Origin: JAWPMT01 sp965242775
Lineage (GTDB): Bacteria; Bacteroidota; Bacteroidia; Cytophagales; Cyclobacteriaceae
Length of the DNA: 64,000 bases
Assembly (NCBI GenBank): GCA_965242775.1
Contig: CBDETI010000009.1
Coordinates: forward strand, 124,001 to 188,000
Direction: 5' to 3'
A model generated the notes under the pieces. The model was given only the letters and a program-made list of their open reading frames with translations. It had not been told where the DNA came from and searched no databases. The position numbers and the translations under genes were made by a program. Positions within the stretch are counted from its first letter, which is position 1. Each line of letters starts with the position of its first letter. Shown piece after piece: positions 28,329 through 37,144 of this stretch.

Positions 28329-31300
28329 CTAGTCGAGGGTCAGGGTTTTGGTGGTAGAGGATCCGTCTGCGTTGTTGATGATGATTTTCCACTTGGAATC
28401 GCTGAGGTCCCCACCAATGGGCCAGTTCTGGTCGTTCAATTCATCTATATCATCGGAGGGATAGAAGAAATTCCAGAAGTCCTGGTTGTTTGCATAGTAT
28501 GAGAGGGTTTGTGTTCCTTGTCGGTAGCTGCGGGTCTGAGAATCGTAGTAGGTATAGGTTTGCTCCCTGGTATAAGGTACGGGAATAGTATTGGCCGACG
28601 CCATACTGGTTACTGCCCTGGCGATGTTAAGGAGGCTTTCAGAAGAGGAGGTGAACCATATCGGGCTAATACCTGGATAAAATCCTCCGGTCAAAGCTGT
28701 TCCGGATTCTTTTTCTCCTGTCGTTAATTCAGTATAGCATCCGAAACATAGGAATTTATTGTGAAGGCCATATCGGGGATATTCGTCATAGAAATTGAAC
28801 GTTCCCATCAATTGGGTCCAACTAGAACGCATATTAGCGTAAAAGGTGAGGTCCTCCTGGTTTTCGTATAAGTCTTCCATGGTATTGTACCAGGCCTTCC
28901 ACTCATTGACCAAATCGGAATTGCTTGTCCAATTAATCCTGTCCACTTCAAAGGTTGGTGCAAACGTATAAGTATCACCCAAGTAGTCGAAAGAGTATCC
29001 TAGTCGTTCATACTTGTCCAGTGTCTCTCCAGTGGAGAAATTTCCGTACTGGTTGTAAGTGTTGACCTCAATGGAGTTATTGCTATAGACACGCGAACCC
29101 GCGCCATTCCATACAGCAGAAGTGATTCCAAGTGAACTACCTCCAGCGGTTTTGACGAAATCGTCCAGTTTGTCTTCAGGCGTGTTGTAATCAGACATGC
29201 GGAAGTACCATTCGTAGATTTCCACATCTTCTATGGCAGATTCCGTGCTGGAGGTGATTTCATTGCTTACAACTTGTACTCCTTCCGCTACGGTCTCGGT
29301 GGTTTCCTCGACCGTCAATTCTTCATCTGCTGCAGCCTTATAAACGCCCACAATAGAGCAACGGAATATGTGGCCATTGCGATCGTTGACCCAGTTATTC
29401 CAGTTATTGGTGCTCCCGGATAGGATGGTCATGGTGCGGGTTTTGAGCGTGGGTTGCCAGTAGTAAAAGTCCGTATCACCAAATTGTACCTGCTCCCAAA
29501 CCCAGGTGGTTTCCGAATCTTCAGAATAGTTCAAGGCCTTGCGTTTGCTGCTGCCGTCTGTCAAGTCTTCGATTACCAGTTTATAGTCAAAGTCACCCGT
29601 GTTTTCGAAAAGATAATCCCAGCCTGCAGAGCCAACGTACACCGTAAATGGGTCGTCAGAGGCGCGATCATACATGTTCCGCTGGTTGGCCAATGGGAAG
29701 GTGATTTCCACGGCCTCCTCTGGCAAGTATTCAGGGAGGTCACCAGTAGTAAAAGTCACTTCCTTGGATTCTGTACTGTTGGCTACCCAAGTCCAGGGAC
29801 CATCTTCTGTTTTGGTTTTCCATCTTACACTGGCTCGGGCCGTGTATTCCGTGAAGGGATCCATGATATGGTCCAAATACAGCTGAGCGGTTTCACCATC
29901 CTCTGCTACCTCCAGGGTGGTTTGGCTGGTGCCTCCTTGTAACGTGAAGCTTTGTACCACTGGCATGTAGTAATAAGTGGTGGTAGATCCATCGTCTTCC
30001 AGGGCATCTATAGTGAAACTTTCATTTAATGGGAGGTTGACAGCAATGGTTGGGGCCGTCAGGACGGATACGTTGGTCTCACCATCCTCTGGCACCATGT
30101 CAGATATTTCTATAATCCCCGCCAATGGATCTTCCAGGAAGTTGCATTGTTCACCGATTTCAAATTCATATTCGACATCACCCTTGATGGCTCCTGAAAG
30201 AATATTGTAGCGAATGTCCACTTCTCCATAGAGCCAGGTTGGGTTAGGAAGTTCCGCTTGGATTACCATGGACGCTTCCAGGTCCAGAATATTGACTTTG
30301 CCTTCGTAAAACCATGTGTCCACTTTGATGCCTACATTACCTTCACCATAGGCATATGCTTGACCAGAGAGGTACCAACTATCCATCCCTATGGTACCTC
30401 TGGCAGCGCCACAGCTACTAGCGATTACCTGTCTCAAGTACGCATCAAAGCCCATTCCAAATTCCGCGGATGCATAGAACGAGCCAAAGGAATAGCTCTG
30501 TTTGTCCAGTTCGAACCCTGCGCCAAAAATGATTTGGCTTCCACCCAAGGTAGTGGGGCGTTGATTTCTGGAAGATCCGCGGTACTCGGGAATGATGTCA
30601 GAGATCTCTGGCATGTCGGGTACTTCTGTGCCAATGTCCATGTAGGCTGTAAACGTCGCAACGTCCGCTACACGAATAGAAATTGGATTGTCGGGTGTCC
30701 CGATCCATAGGTAATAGTCATCACCGGCTAGCCTCATCGCGGCTAAACCTGAACCCGTTATAGCCTCTGTTGAGAGCGTCATCTGGGCCGTCGCCGTGAA
30801 GATAGGGTCATCAGGGTCTGACATGTCCAGGTTGGCATCAAACTGACCAATGGCAGAAGACTCTTCCCGGTTAAGTATGGTCCCGGGGGACATCATATAG
30901 GCAGCACCGCCCATAGCAATGCTCTCGATAGAAGGTACATTGTTGTTGAGGCCAAACGACATTTCCAAGGTCGCGTCTGCACTGAAGCCTGTGCCCGGGG
31001 CAATGCCCATAATCATGGTCGCTTTCATGCCAATCAAGGTTTCGTCGTTAGGCACATACCTGATCCCTGATAAGCTGGCACCAATTTCATTGGGCTCCGC
31101 ATACAGAGAGCCTTCTTCCAGGTTCATACCCGGATCTGCGTCATCTCTTGACATGTGGTAGTACATGCCTCCCCCGAAACCATAGAGTCCTATCCCAAGA
31201 ATATCGATAAACGGACTTTGACTTAAGACCAGTGCATCCACAAAGAAGTACCGGAAACCATTGACTTTCCCGAATTGCGCCAGGGCGTCTACTTGGCCTA

Positions 31301-34157
31301 CACCTGTAAACTGGGCACTCAACAGGCCTTTGAATCCGTCCCCATAAGTTTGGTCACCGTCGTAAATAGAGATACTTCCTTCAATGGAACCGGCGGCCAC
31401 GTCGGCGGCCACATCCACACTACTCAACTCCACGCCCTGAAAAGACCAGGCATTGAAAGGAGCACCAGCGGCATCATATTCGCCGGTGACAGTAAGGTTG
31501 GCTGTTCCAGCAACGCCAAGATCGTCACCCGTAAGATTGATGTTAAGGTCAAAGTTGATCTCTGCCTCATCGCCACTGCCTTCCACAAAGGCCACATTGC
31601 TCATACTTATTGGAAAACCTGCCAGGGATTCCTGCTCGTCTTCTCCCTCTTCTTCCTCTTCGTCATCGTCTCCTCCCAGCCCGTTGCCACCTCCAAATAG
31701 GGAGAAAGCGTCCACAGCAATACGGCTGCTCTCATCCGGATGGTTGATTTTGAGCCCTTCAAATGACATGGCTTCAATCTCGAAGTTATTGCCTTCCTGA
31801 ATCTCCAGGTTGAGCGTAATATCACCATGGAGCTCCGCATATGGGGTGAATCCCTCATCAGTTTTTTCAATTGCGATAACGGAGCTACCGGAGAGAGATA
31901 ACTCTGCGGCCCACATACTCACACTCACATCATCCTCCGTCTGAATGGTAAAAAGCAAGTCCAGGCCATCATCGCTCTCGGCCATCACGGCAGCATAGCT
32001 CAATGCATTTTCCTCGTCCATGATAGGCACATGGATTTGTCCGAGCAGCGATCCTTCTGTGAGTGCATTGGAGACGATATCAATTTGTACCGTATCAATG
32101 GAAAAAGCCCATTCACCTAACCTTCCATTGTCAATTTCCAGCAGGCCGGCAGCGAAGATGTTGGCAGAAACCCCTGAGTGGTCAATGATGACATTTTGGA
32201 CACCTAAGGAAATATCTCCGGTGGACTGAGCGAGATCTTCTGGAAAAGTCATGGTGGCGGAAGCCAGATAGAAGCCGACCCAGTCTTCTTCGGTATCGTC
32301 ATAGTCTTCGGGAAAATCAATGTCTTCGGGGTTTTCCAGATCTGAGAAGTCCAGGTAGGCTTGGTCAATGCTAAAAGTGTATCCATCTACACCGACCACT
32401 TCAAATTCGTCGAAAGTTACATCTGCGATAAACTGCCCCCACTCGGTTGTATTGATATTGAAGGAGGCAGCGACAGGCTCGCCGGAACCGTCGGCTCTCG
32501 CCAGCATATCGTCGGGGAATTCGTACTGGCCTTCAATGTTGAGTTCCTGAAATCCATTGCAATCGACAGTGACAAATGTGCCGGGATTACCATCTCCTGG
32601 TGCTAAGAAGGTCAGGTCCAATCCAGCATTGCTGAGTGAAAAATCTTCGTTTAGAAAAAGCGATGCTTCCCCACCCCCAATACCATAAGGGTGGAAGCAA
32701 ATTCCTGTAGCTCCAAAGGCGATCAAATCCCCGCCGGCTGCGGAGCCAAAGGACATCACGGCATTGAGGTAAGCAATATCCGTATCGAAGGAAATACCGG
32801 TGATAATGAAGTTGGTGGTGACACCACCAATGGTATTGTCCAGGGCAATGGGTAATCCCAGAGAAGAACCCTCGGGCATTTGATTGACCTGTCGTCCTTC
32901 ACTTTCTACTTCTTCATTGATAGCGGCAATGGCGTCTGCATCTATGGTCAGTTCACTTCCGGTATCGGTATACTCATCAGTTAAAGACTCTGAATCGATA
33001 TCCGTAACGATATCACCGCTGTAGACTACCCCTTCGGTATTGACGGTCATGTCGTCGAAGGTGACATTCATGTTACTGAGCAGAAAGGGGATAAAAATGT
33101 ATCCTTTGCCACCATAAAAGCCTCCGTTGGAAGATGAGATTTCTGACACGTTCATGAAGAACTTTCCGATCTGGACAACATCGCCGACAGAGAGGTCGGT
33201 AATGATCTCAGAGTTGGTAGGGACTTCCGCCGTGCAGGCAGCTGCGCATTCGCTGGCTTCATAATCGCCGTAATAATCAGAGAGATCCATCTCTTCTTCT
33301 TGCTGGTAGCTGAAGGTACAGACTACTGAATAGCCGTCGTTTTTAAAAGATGTTAGCGGATCTCCGGTGAAAGCATCGACAACCTGTACGCGCCAGGCGT
33401 AGGTATAACCTCCCTCGAGGATGGGGTCCTGGAGGATGAGCGTGGTATTAGTGGTGGTTTCCTGGTGGATGGGTGTGGCGGATTCCATGGCTTCGAATTC
33501 ATTGTATCCGGATTCGACGCGTACCAGGGTGAATTCATACTCGAAATTGGTGACGGGGTTGGGGGAGCCATAATGCATAGGCATCCAATTGAAAGTAATG
33601 TTTTGGGCCTGTTGGAATGAAACATCTTCACCGCACGTGGGTAGGTTAGGGAAAGGAGGGTCATTGAGAACAGCGTAGCCACTGGCACAAGCTTTTCTGG
33701 AGAGCACAATTCCTGGCCGGTTGTAATCAACCACTTCAAAGCAGAAGCTGTTAAGTCCCTCGGGCAGTGTGCCATCATAGGTGTACCCATTGATACCGAC
33801 AAGGTTTTCGAACGCGAGATATTCTGACAGTTCAAACCCCGTGTAAGTGATGGTAGCAAATTGGTTCAGGCGTAAAGGCGAGGGGTCAAAGCCAGGGCTG
33901 GTCTGTAATATTTCGGTTCCGTTATTGGAAATTGTAAGTCGCAAACGCACATCCCAAAAGGGTTCTGTCGGATCGTTGAGTGTCAGGTTGAGCATGAGGT
34001 TCTGACTTTGATCTACCTGATAACTTGACAAATCCAGCGAGTAGGGAGGTATGAGGATTGCTTGCGCATCGATGGGGTAGGTCTGAGCGAAAACCAGCGA
34101 TGACCTTAACAGGCCAAGCAGGATGAAATAAGTTGCAAGGAGCAGTTTACGATTCAT
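28329..34157 (-). CDS. TANFOR-domain giant surface protein, cassette 1 (intact)
   Basis: 1942 residues from ATG at 34157 (MNRKLLLATYFILLG, signal peptide to VFAQ). The open frame extends to 34322, but that stretch is leader downstream of the mapped -7 element. The first ~150 residues after the signal (YPIDAQAILIPPYSLDLSSY; LPEGLNSFCFEVVDYN; LSRKACASGYAVLNDPPFPNLP) match the TANFOR domain of Bacteroidota surface proteins. Next are an FN3-like domain, a long repetitive beta region with acidic patch DDDEEEEEGEDEQE (~residues 880-895), and a C-terminal ~350-residue variable region. Function of the family is unknown; size and signal peptide imply an exposed envelope structure or adhesin. It shares an operon with the FN3 protein. 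Confidence 0.88.
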   Translation of the reverse strand: MNRKLLLATYFILLGLLRSSLVFAQTYPIDAQAILIPPYSLDLSSYQVDQSQNLMLNLTLNDPTEPFWDVRLRLTISNNGTEILQTSPGFDPSPLRLNQFATITYTGFELSEYLAFENLVGINGYTYDGTLPEGLNSFCFEVVDYNRPGIVLSRKACASGYAVLNDPPFPNLPTCGEDVSFQQAQNITFNWMPMHYGSPNPVTNFEYEFTLVRVESGYNEFEAMESATPIHQETTTNTTLILQDPILEGGYTYAWRVQVVDAFTGDPLTSFKNDGYSVVCTFSYQQEEEMDLSDYYGDYEASECAAACTAEVPTNSEIITDLSVGDVVQIGKFFMNVSEISSSNGGFYGGKGYIFIPFLLSNMNVTFDDMTVNTEGVVYSGDIVTDIDSESLTDEYTDTGSELTIDADAIAAINEEVESEGRQVNQMPEGSSLGLPIALDNTIGGVTTNFIITGISFDTDIAYLNAVMSFGSAAGGDLIAFGATGICFHPYGIGGGEASLFLNEDFSLSNAGLDLTFLAPGDGNPGTFVTVDCNGFQELNIEGQYEFPDDMLARADGSGEPVAASFNINTTEWGQFIADVTFDEFEVVGVDGYTFSIDQAYLDFSDLENPEDIDFPEDYDDTEEDWVGFYLASATMTFPEDLAQSTGDISLGVQNVIIDHSGVSANIFAAGLLEIDNGRLGEWAFSIDTVQIDIVSNALTEGSLLGQIHVPIMDEENALSYAAVMAESDDGLDLLFTIQTEDDVSVSMWAAELSLSGSSVIAIEKTDEGFTPYAELHGDITLNLEIQEGNNFEIEAMSFEGLKINHPDESSRIAVDAFSLFGGGNGLGGDDDEEEEEGEDEQESLAGFPISMSNVAFVEGSGDEAEINFDLNINLTGDDLGVAGTANLTVTGEYDAAGAPFNAWSFQGVELSSVDVAADVAAGSIEGSISIYDGDQTYGDGFKGLLSAQFTGVGQVDALAQFGKVNGFRYFFVDALVLSQSPFIDILGIGLYGFGGGMYYHMSRDDADPGMNLEEGSLYAEPNEIGASLSGIRYVPNDETLIGMKATMIMGIAPGTGFSADATLEMSFGLNNNVPSIESIAMGGAAYMMSPGTILNREESSAIGQFDANLDMSDPDDPIFTATAQMTLSTEAITGSGLAAMRLAGDDYYLWIGTPDNPISIRVADVATFTAYMDIGTEVPDMPEISDIIPEYRGSSRNQRPTTLGGSQIIFGAGFELDKQSYSFGSFYASAEFGMGFDAYLRQVIASSCGAARGTIGMDSWYLSGQAYAYGEGNVGIKVDTWFYEGKVNILDLEASMVIQAELPNPTWLYGEVDIRYNILSGAIKGDVEYEFEIGEQCNFLEDPLAGIIEISDMVPEDGETNVSVLTAPTIAVNLPLNESFTIDALEDDGSTTTYYYMPVVQSFTLQGGTSQTTLEVAEDGETAQLYLDHIMDPFTEYTARASVRWKTKTEDGPWTWVANSTESKEVTFTTGDLPEYLPEEAVEITFPLANQRNMYDRASDDPFTVYVGSAGWDYLFENTGDFDYKLVIEDLTDGSSKRKALNYSEDSETTWVWEQVQFGDTDFYYWQPTLKTRTMTILSGSTNNWNNWVNDRNGHIFRCSIVGVYKAAADEELTVEETTETVAEGVQVVSNEITSSTESAIEDVEIYEWYFRMSDYNTPEDKLDDFVKTAGGSSLGITSAVWNGAGSRVYSNNSIEVNTYNQYGNFSTGETLDKYERLGYSFDYLGDTYTFAPTFEVDRINWTSNSDLVNEWKAWYNTMEDLYENQEDLTFYANMRSSWTQLMGTFNFYDEYPRYGLHNKFLCFGCYTELTTGEKESGTALTGGFYPGISPIWFTSSSESLLNIARAVTSMASANTIPVPYTREQTYTYYDSQTRSYRQGTQTLSYYANNQDFWNFFYPSDDIDELNDQNWPIGGDLSDSKWKIIINNADGSSTTKTLTLD

Positions 34158-34284
34158 GAGATAGTTGCAGTGAAAATGAAATAGCCTGGATGTATGCCCT
34201 GTATTTGACGCTACGGGTGGCACCGGGTGATTGCGGATATGCAAGTCGGTGACCAAAAAAACGTACATTGTCGGTGGCTTCCAT
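34147..34284 (-). other. Upstream ORF in the TANFOR 1 leader
   Basis: A 45-codon ORF starting MEATDNVRFF overlaps the TANFOR 1 start codon (its stop lies inside codon 4 of TANFOR). The start context ACATGGAAGCCACCG is conserved in the TANFOR 2 leader, where MEAT is in frame with the main gene. It could be a regulatory uORF or just a conserved RNA element. Confidence 0.35.
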
Positions 34285-34306
34285 GTATCGTTTGCTTTGT
34301 TGGTAG

Positions 34307-34364
34307 CAAAGCTAGAGGCCACTGGCTCTCCTTTAAGAATGGGTGTGTGTACATTGTGTGCACA
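34307..34364 (-). promoter_or_regulatory. Repeat-box promoter of TANFOR operon 1
   Basis: Minus strand: TGTGCAC (34364-34358), 4 nt, TGTACAC (34353-34347), a 32-bp gap, then a perfect -7 element TAGCTTTG (34314-34307). The implied 5' leader is ~140 nt. Confidence 0.8.
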
Positions 34365-34447
34365 GGCACGGCATTCGGCCGGTTTGTAGTATATTCAAAT
34401 TCTACCCTGTATCCGTCCTAAAGAACGGACTATTGATCTAACTGCCC

Positions 34448-36250
34448 ATGAAGACCAAGCTGTGGCTTCTGAACATCGTATTTATTCTCTTTTTGACTGG
34501 TTTGTTATTATCCATCAGCCAGGAGATTCAGGCCGGGGCAATCGTGATACTCATAGGTGCGATGCTTGCTAGCAGTGTCTATTTCATTCAGATACGGCAG
34601 CAATTTCAAAATTCCGAAATATGGTCTGGGTCCACCTTTGCCATGACGCTCGGTCTGGTGGTGCTCGCCGTGGTATTCGTTCACGGATTTGCTGCTTCCA
34701 TTGACATGATCCTGGTTCATCGAATTGGGGTATTTACTTTCCTATACTTTGGCGCAGGATTCGTGATGGTAGCTCTTTTCCTGTATTTTTCGATTAAAAG
34801 TGTTGGCAAAGACCCTGGAAGATCCTGGATTATTGCCGCTTCTGCGATTGCTTTTGTCTTGGGATTTGCGGGTCAATTGGGCTCGTTGCAATTAATCCCT
34901 GTCTCCGCTCGATGGATTTATTACAGCTGGGTTTTTCTCCTATTCTTTTATGTCATTTTCCTTTTAGTCAATTCTGTAAGAGGTGCGCAAGAACTGAGGT
35001 CTGAGCGCTTCAAACTTCTGGGTATCTCTTTGCTACTACTGGGGTTTTGGTTGGTAAGATTCCCTTTGGCAATTGACATTCCACAAGGATTGGTCAAGGC
35101 GGCATTCTATTTTGGTTTGGTTCCTATGCTGGTATTGCCGCTGGCTATTTTCACCGTAAGGAGGCTTCGTTCCTTTGTCGTCTTCATCTTTTATTTCCTT
35201 TTCCTCGAGTTTTATTTCATTCAATTTGATGCCAATTTTAAATACCTGGTGGATGTGGGTATCCACGGATGTGTGGATTTTGAGGAGGCTATCTATTACC
35301 CCATCATCAATGATCCTGGCGTTTCGACTGACGACCTGTTTCGGGAGCCCTCTCAGCAGGAGATCCAGGAAATTCGTACGGAGTGGCTGCAAAAAGACTT
35401 TAACTCCCAGGGTATTCAAAAAGTCTATGCGGAGGCTTTGCCGGGTGGCGACTCAATCCATGTGATCTCTCATCTGGTCGATGGGCAGCTTCACTACGGA
35501 GCTATTTACCTCTCCAGGGACCTGAATTTTCAGCAGGCGCCGATTCTGATGCATCTTGAAGGGGGAGGGACGGGGATGGATGTTTCCAAAGAGCAAACGC
35601 TTACGCAGGGCAAATGCTTGAGAGCACGGAAGGGTTATCTTCAAATTTTGCCCTCCTACCGGGGCAACGTACTCCGCGGAAAGAACTTTTGCTTTAGATC
35701 CGGCGGTTACCCTGGTGATGTATGGTTGGGTGCCACACATGATGCGGTGGCATTTTTGGAGGCGGTAAAGACCCATTATGCCATGCCTGATTCGACGCCA
35801 GTGGTTTTGAGTGGCCGCAGCAGGGGTGCGACGGTAGCCTTGATGATCGGAGCATTGACAGATAAGGTCGACTACATTATCGCGAGCTCCACGCACACGA
35901 AATTTCTGGACCGGCATGTGGTTCAAAATGAGCGGGTAGGGCGCTCGTTTGGTGCAGCATTCTACACGCCCAAAGCTACTCTCCTCGAGATGAGGCGGAG
36001 ACTTATTGCCAGCTCCCCCTATTATTTTGCCCAATGGCTACCGGATTTTGAACTGCATCAGGGTTCCGAAGACCCGTTGACCACCGTATGGCATGCAAAC
36101 GTCTTACAAAATCAATTGGAGAAATTGGGTAAGGACAAGCATACTTATAATATCATGATCTATCCGGGCAAAGGGCATGGTTACGATGACGATAGCATCG
36201 TATGTGGCAGTCTTCGCGACTTTCTTCAGCCAAACTCAGTCCGCAATTGA
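34448..36250 (+). CDS. Multi-pass membrane protein fused to an alpha/beta hydrolase (S9 peptidase-like)
   Basis: 600 residues. The first ~270 contain eight or so transmembrane helices (LWLLNIVFILFLTGLLLSI; FKLLGISLLLLGFWLVRF; VVFIFYFLFLEFYFIQF). The C-terminal ~270 residues form an alpha/beta hydrolase of prolyl-oligopeptidase type: nucleophile Ser458 in LSGRSRGATVAL, probable acid Asp542 (HQGSEDPLTTVW) and His577 (YPGKGHGYDDD); GGGTGMD at ~380 looks like the oxyanion loop. It probably hydrolyses a peptide or ester at the membrane; side of the membrane and substrate are unknown. It is divergent from TANFOR operon 1 and shares its intergenic region. Confidence 0.82.
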   Translation: MKTKLWLLNIVFILFLTGLLLSISQEIQAGAIVILIGAMLASSVYFIQIRQQFQNSEIWSGSTFAMTLGLVVLAVVFVHGFAASIDMILVHRIGVFTFLYFGAGFVMVALFLYFSIKSVGKDPGRSWIIAASAIAFVLGFAGQLGSLQLIPVSARWIYYSWVFLLFFYVIFLLVNSVRGAQELRSERFKLLGISLLLLGFWLVRFPLAIDIPQGLVKAAFYFGLVPMLVLPLAIFTVRRLRSFVVFIFYFLFLEFYFIQFDANFKYLVDVGIHGCVDFEEAIYYPIINDPGVSTDDLFREPSQQEIQEIRTEWLQKDFNSQGIQKVYAEALPGGDSIHVISHLVDGQLHYGAIYLSRDLNFQQAPILMHLEGGGTGMDVSKEQTLTQGKCLRARKGYLQILPSYRGNVLRGKNFCFRSGGYPGDVWLGATHDAVAFLEAVKTHYAMPDSTPVVLSGRSRGATVALMIGALTDKVDYIIASSTHTKFLDRHVVQNERVGRSFGAAFYTPKATLLEMRRRLIASSPYYFAQWLPDFELHQGSEDPLTTVWHANVLQNQLEKLGKDKHTYNIMIYPGKGHGYDDDSIVCGSLRDFLQPNSVRN

Positions 36251-36255
36251 TGAGG

Positions 36256-37128
36256 TTACAACTCAAACAGAAACTGCCTGATGTCATCGCCGGCGGTTAA
36301 ACCGAGCCTTTTTTTGAGTCTATTCAATGCTCTTCTGACGGCCATGTCATTGGCTCCGGTCATTTCACAGATTTCATAGTTTCCCATACCCATTCTCATA
36401 TAGGCGCAGAGTTTTTGGGCATTTCGGTTGAGGGTTGGGAATTGCCGATGGAGCCGATCGAAAAAGCCTTTGTGTACTTCCCCAAAATGGATTTTGAATC
36501 GCTCCCAGCTTTCATCAAGATTGAAGTGAGCATTCAACTCCTGCGTTAGCACGCTAATATCGGTGGCATAAACCATTTGGGTGAGCCCATCGATACTTTG
36601 CAAATGCTCGAGTATCCGGGCTGAGAGGTGATTCTTTTGGTGGTCCAAAATCGCTTGAGTTGTCAGTTCGCGTCGTTTATGATGAAGTGTTTTATTTAAC
36701 AGTTCCTGCTCATTTAGAAGCATGCGCCGGATGTTCAAATGTTGATCTCTAATTCGAATGGCAGCCCGGATGCGAGCTTTAAATTCTATGGGGACGAAGG
36801 GTTTGGTAAGGAACTCAACGGCACCGTTTTCAAGAGCTTCCTGCAGGTGGGTTGATGAGGTCATAATCCCCGTGGCAACGATAACCGGGATTTCTTTGGT
36901 CTTCTCAGTGGCTTGCAATAGCCGGATGGCTTCCAATCCATTCAAATTAGGCATTTGCCAATCCATGATAATAATATCCGGAAGTTTTTCCGTGGCAATC
37001 TCATAGGCCACCTGCCCGTCGGGAGCATAAAGAACTTGGCCTACCTCATCTTCGATAAAGGAAAGCACTGCTTCCATATTGGCGTACTCATCGTCAGCAA
37101 GTAAAAGGGTCGGCTTTTGTGCTTTCAT
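36256..37128 (-). CDS. Response regulator, REC + coiled coil + LuxR-like HTH
   Basis: 290 residues: receiver domain with phospho-acceptor Asp56 (IIIMDWQMPNLNG), acidic pair DDE (11-13), Thr/Lys switch region (VIVATGIMTS; FLTKPFVP); a helical coiled-coil linker (~135-190); and a C-terminal module (WERFKIHFGEVHKGFFDRLHRQFPTL; KLCAYMRMGMGNYEICEMTGANDMAVRRALNRLKKRLGL) that resembles the GerE/LuxR-type HTH used at the ends of Bacteroidota regulators. It is the second gene of a two-gene operon, 16 bp behind a TPR kinase with the repeat box, and is therefore that kinase's likely partner. Confidence 0.9.
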   Translation of the reverse strand: MKAQKPTLLLADDEYANMEAVLSFIEDEVGQVLYAPDGQVAYEIATEKLPDIIIMDWQMPNLNGLEAIRLLQATEKTKEIPVIVATGIMTSSTHLQEALENGAVEFLTKPFVPIEFKARIRAAIRIRDQHLNIRRMLLNEQELLNKTLHHKRRELTTQAILDHQKNHLSARILEHLQSIDGLTQMVYATDISVLTQELNAHFNLDESWERFKIHFGEVHKGFFDRLHRQFPTLNRNAQKLCAYMRMGMGNYEICEMTGANDMAVRRALNRLKKRLGLTAGDDIRQFLFEL

Positions 37129-37144
37129 TAACGGCGGTTTTTGC

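Larger units (their letters stand above)
25918..34157 (-). repeat. TANFOR-FN3 cassette, copy 1 of 2
   Basis: Same gene order, spacing and leader as the cassette at 42283-50298, with high protein identity over most of both genes; a dispersed duplication in direct orientation separated by ~8 kb containing the hydrolase, HK1-RR and orphan RR genes. Confidence 0.9.

Noticed and set aside
34158..34322. Extended N-terminus of TANFOR 1 (frame open to 34322)
   Set aside because: The extra 55 codons cover the -7 element and leader and place a non-signal stretch before a clean signal peptide at MNRKLLL.
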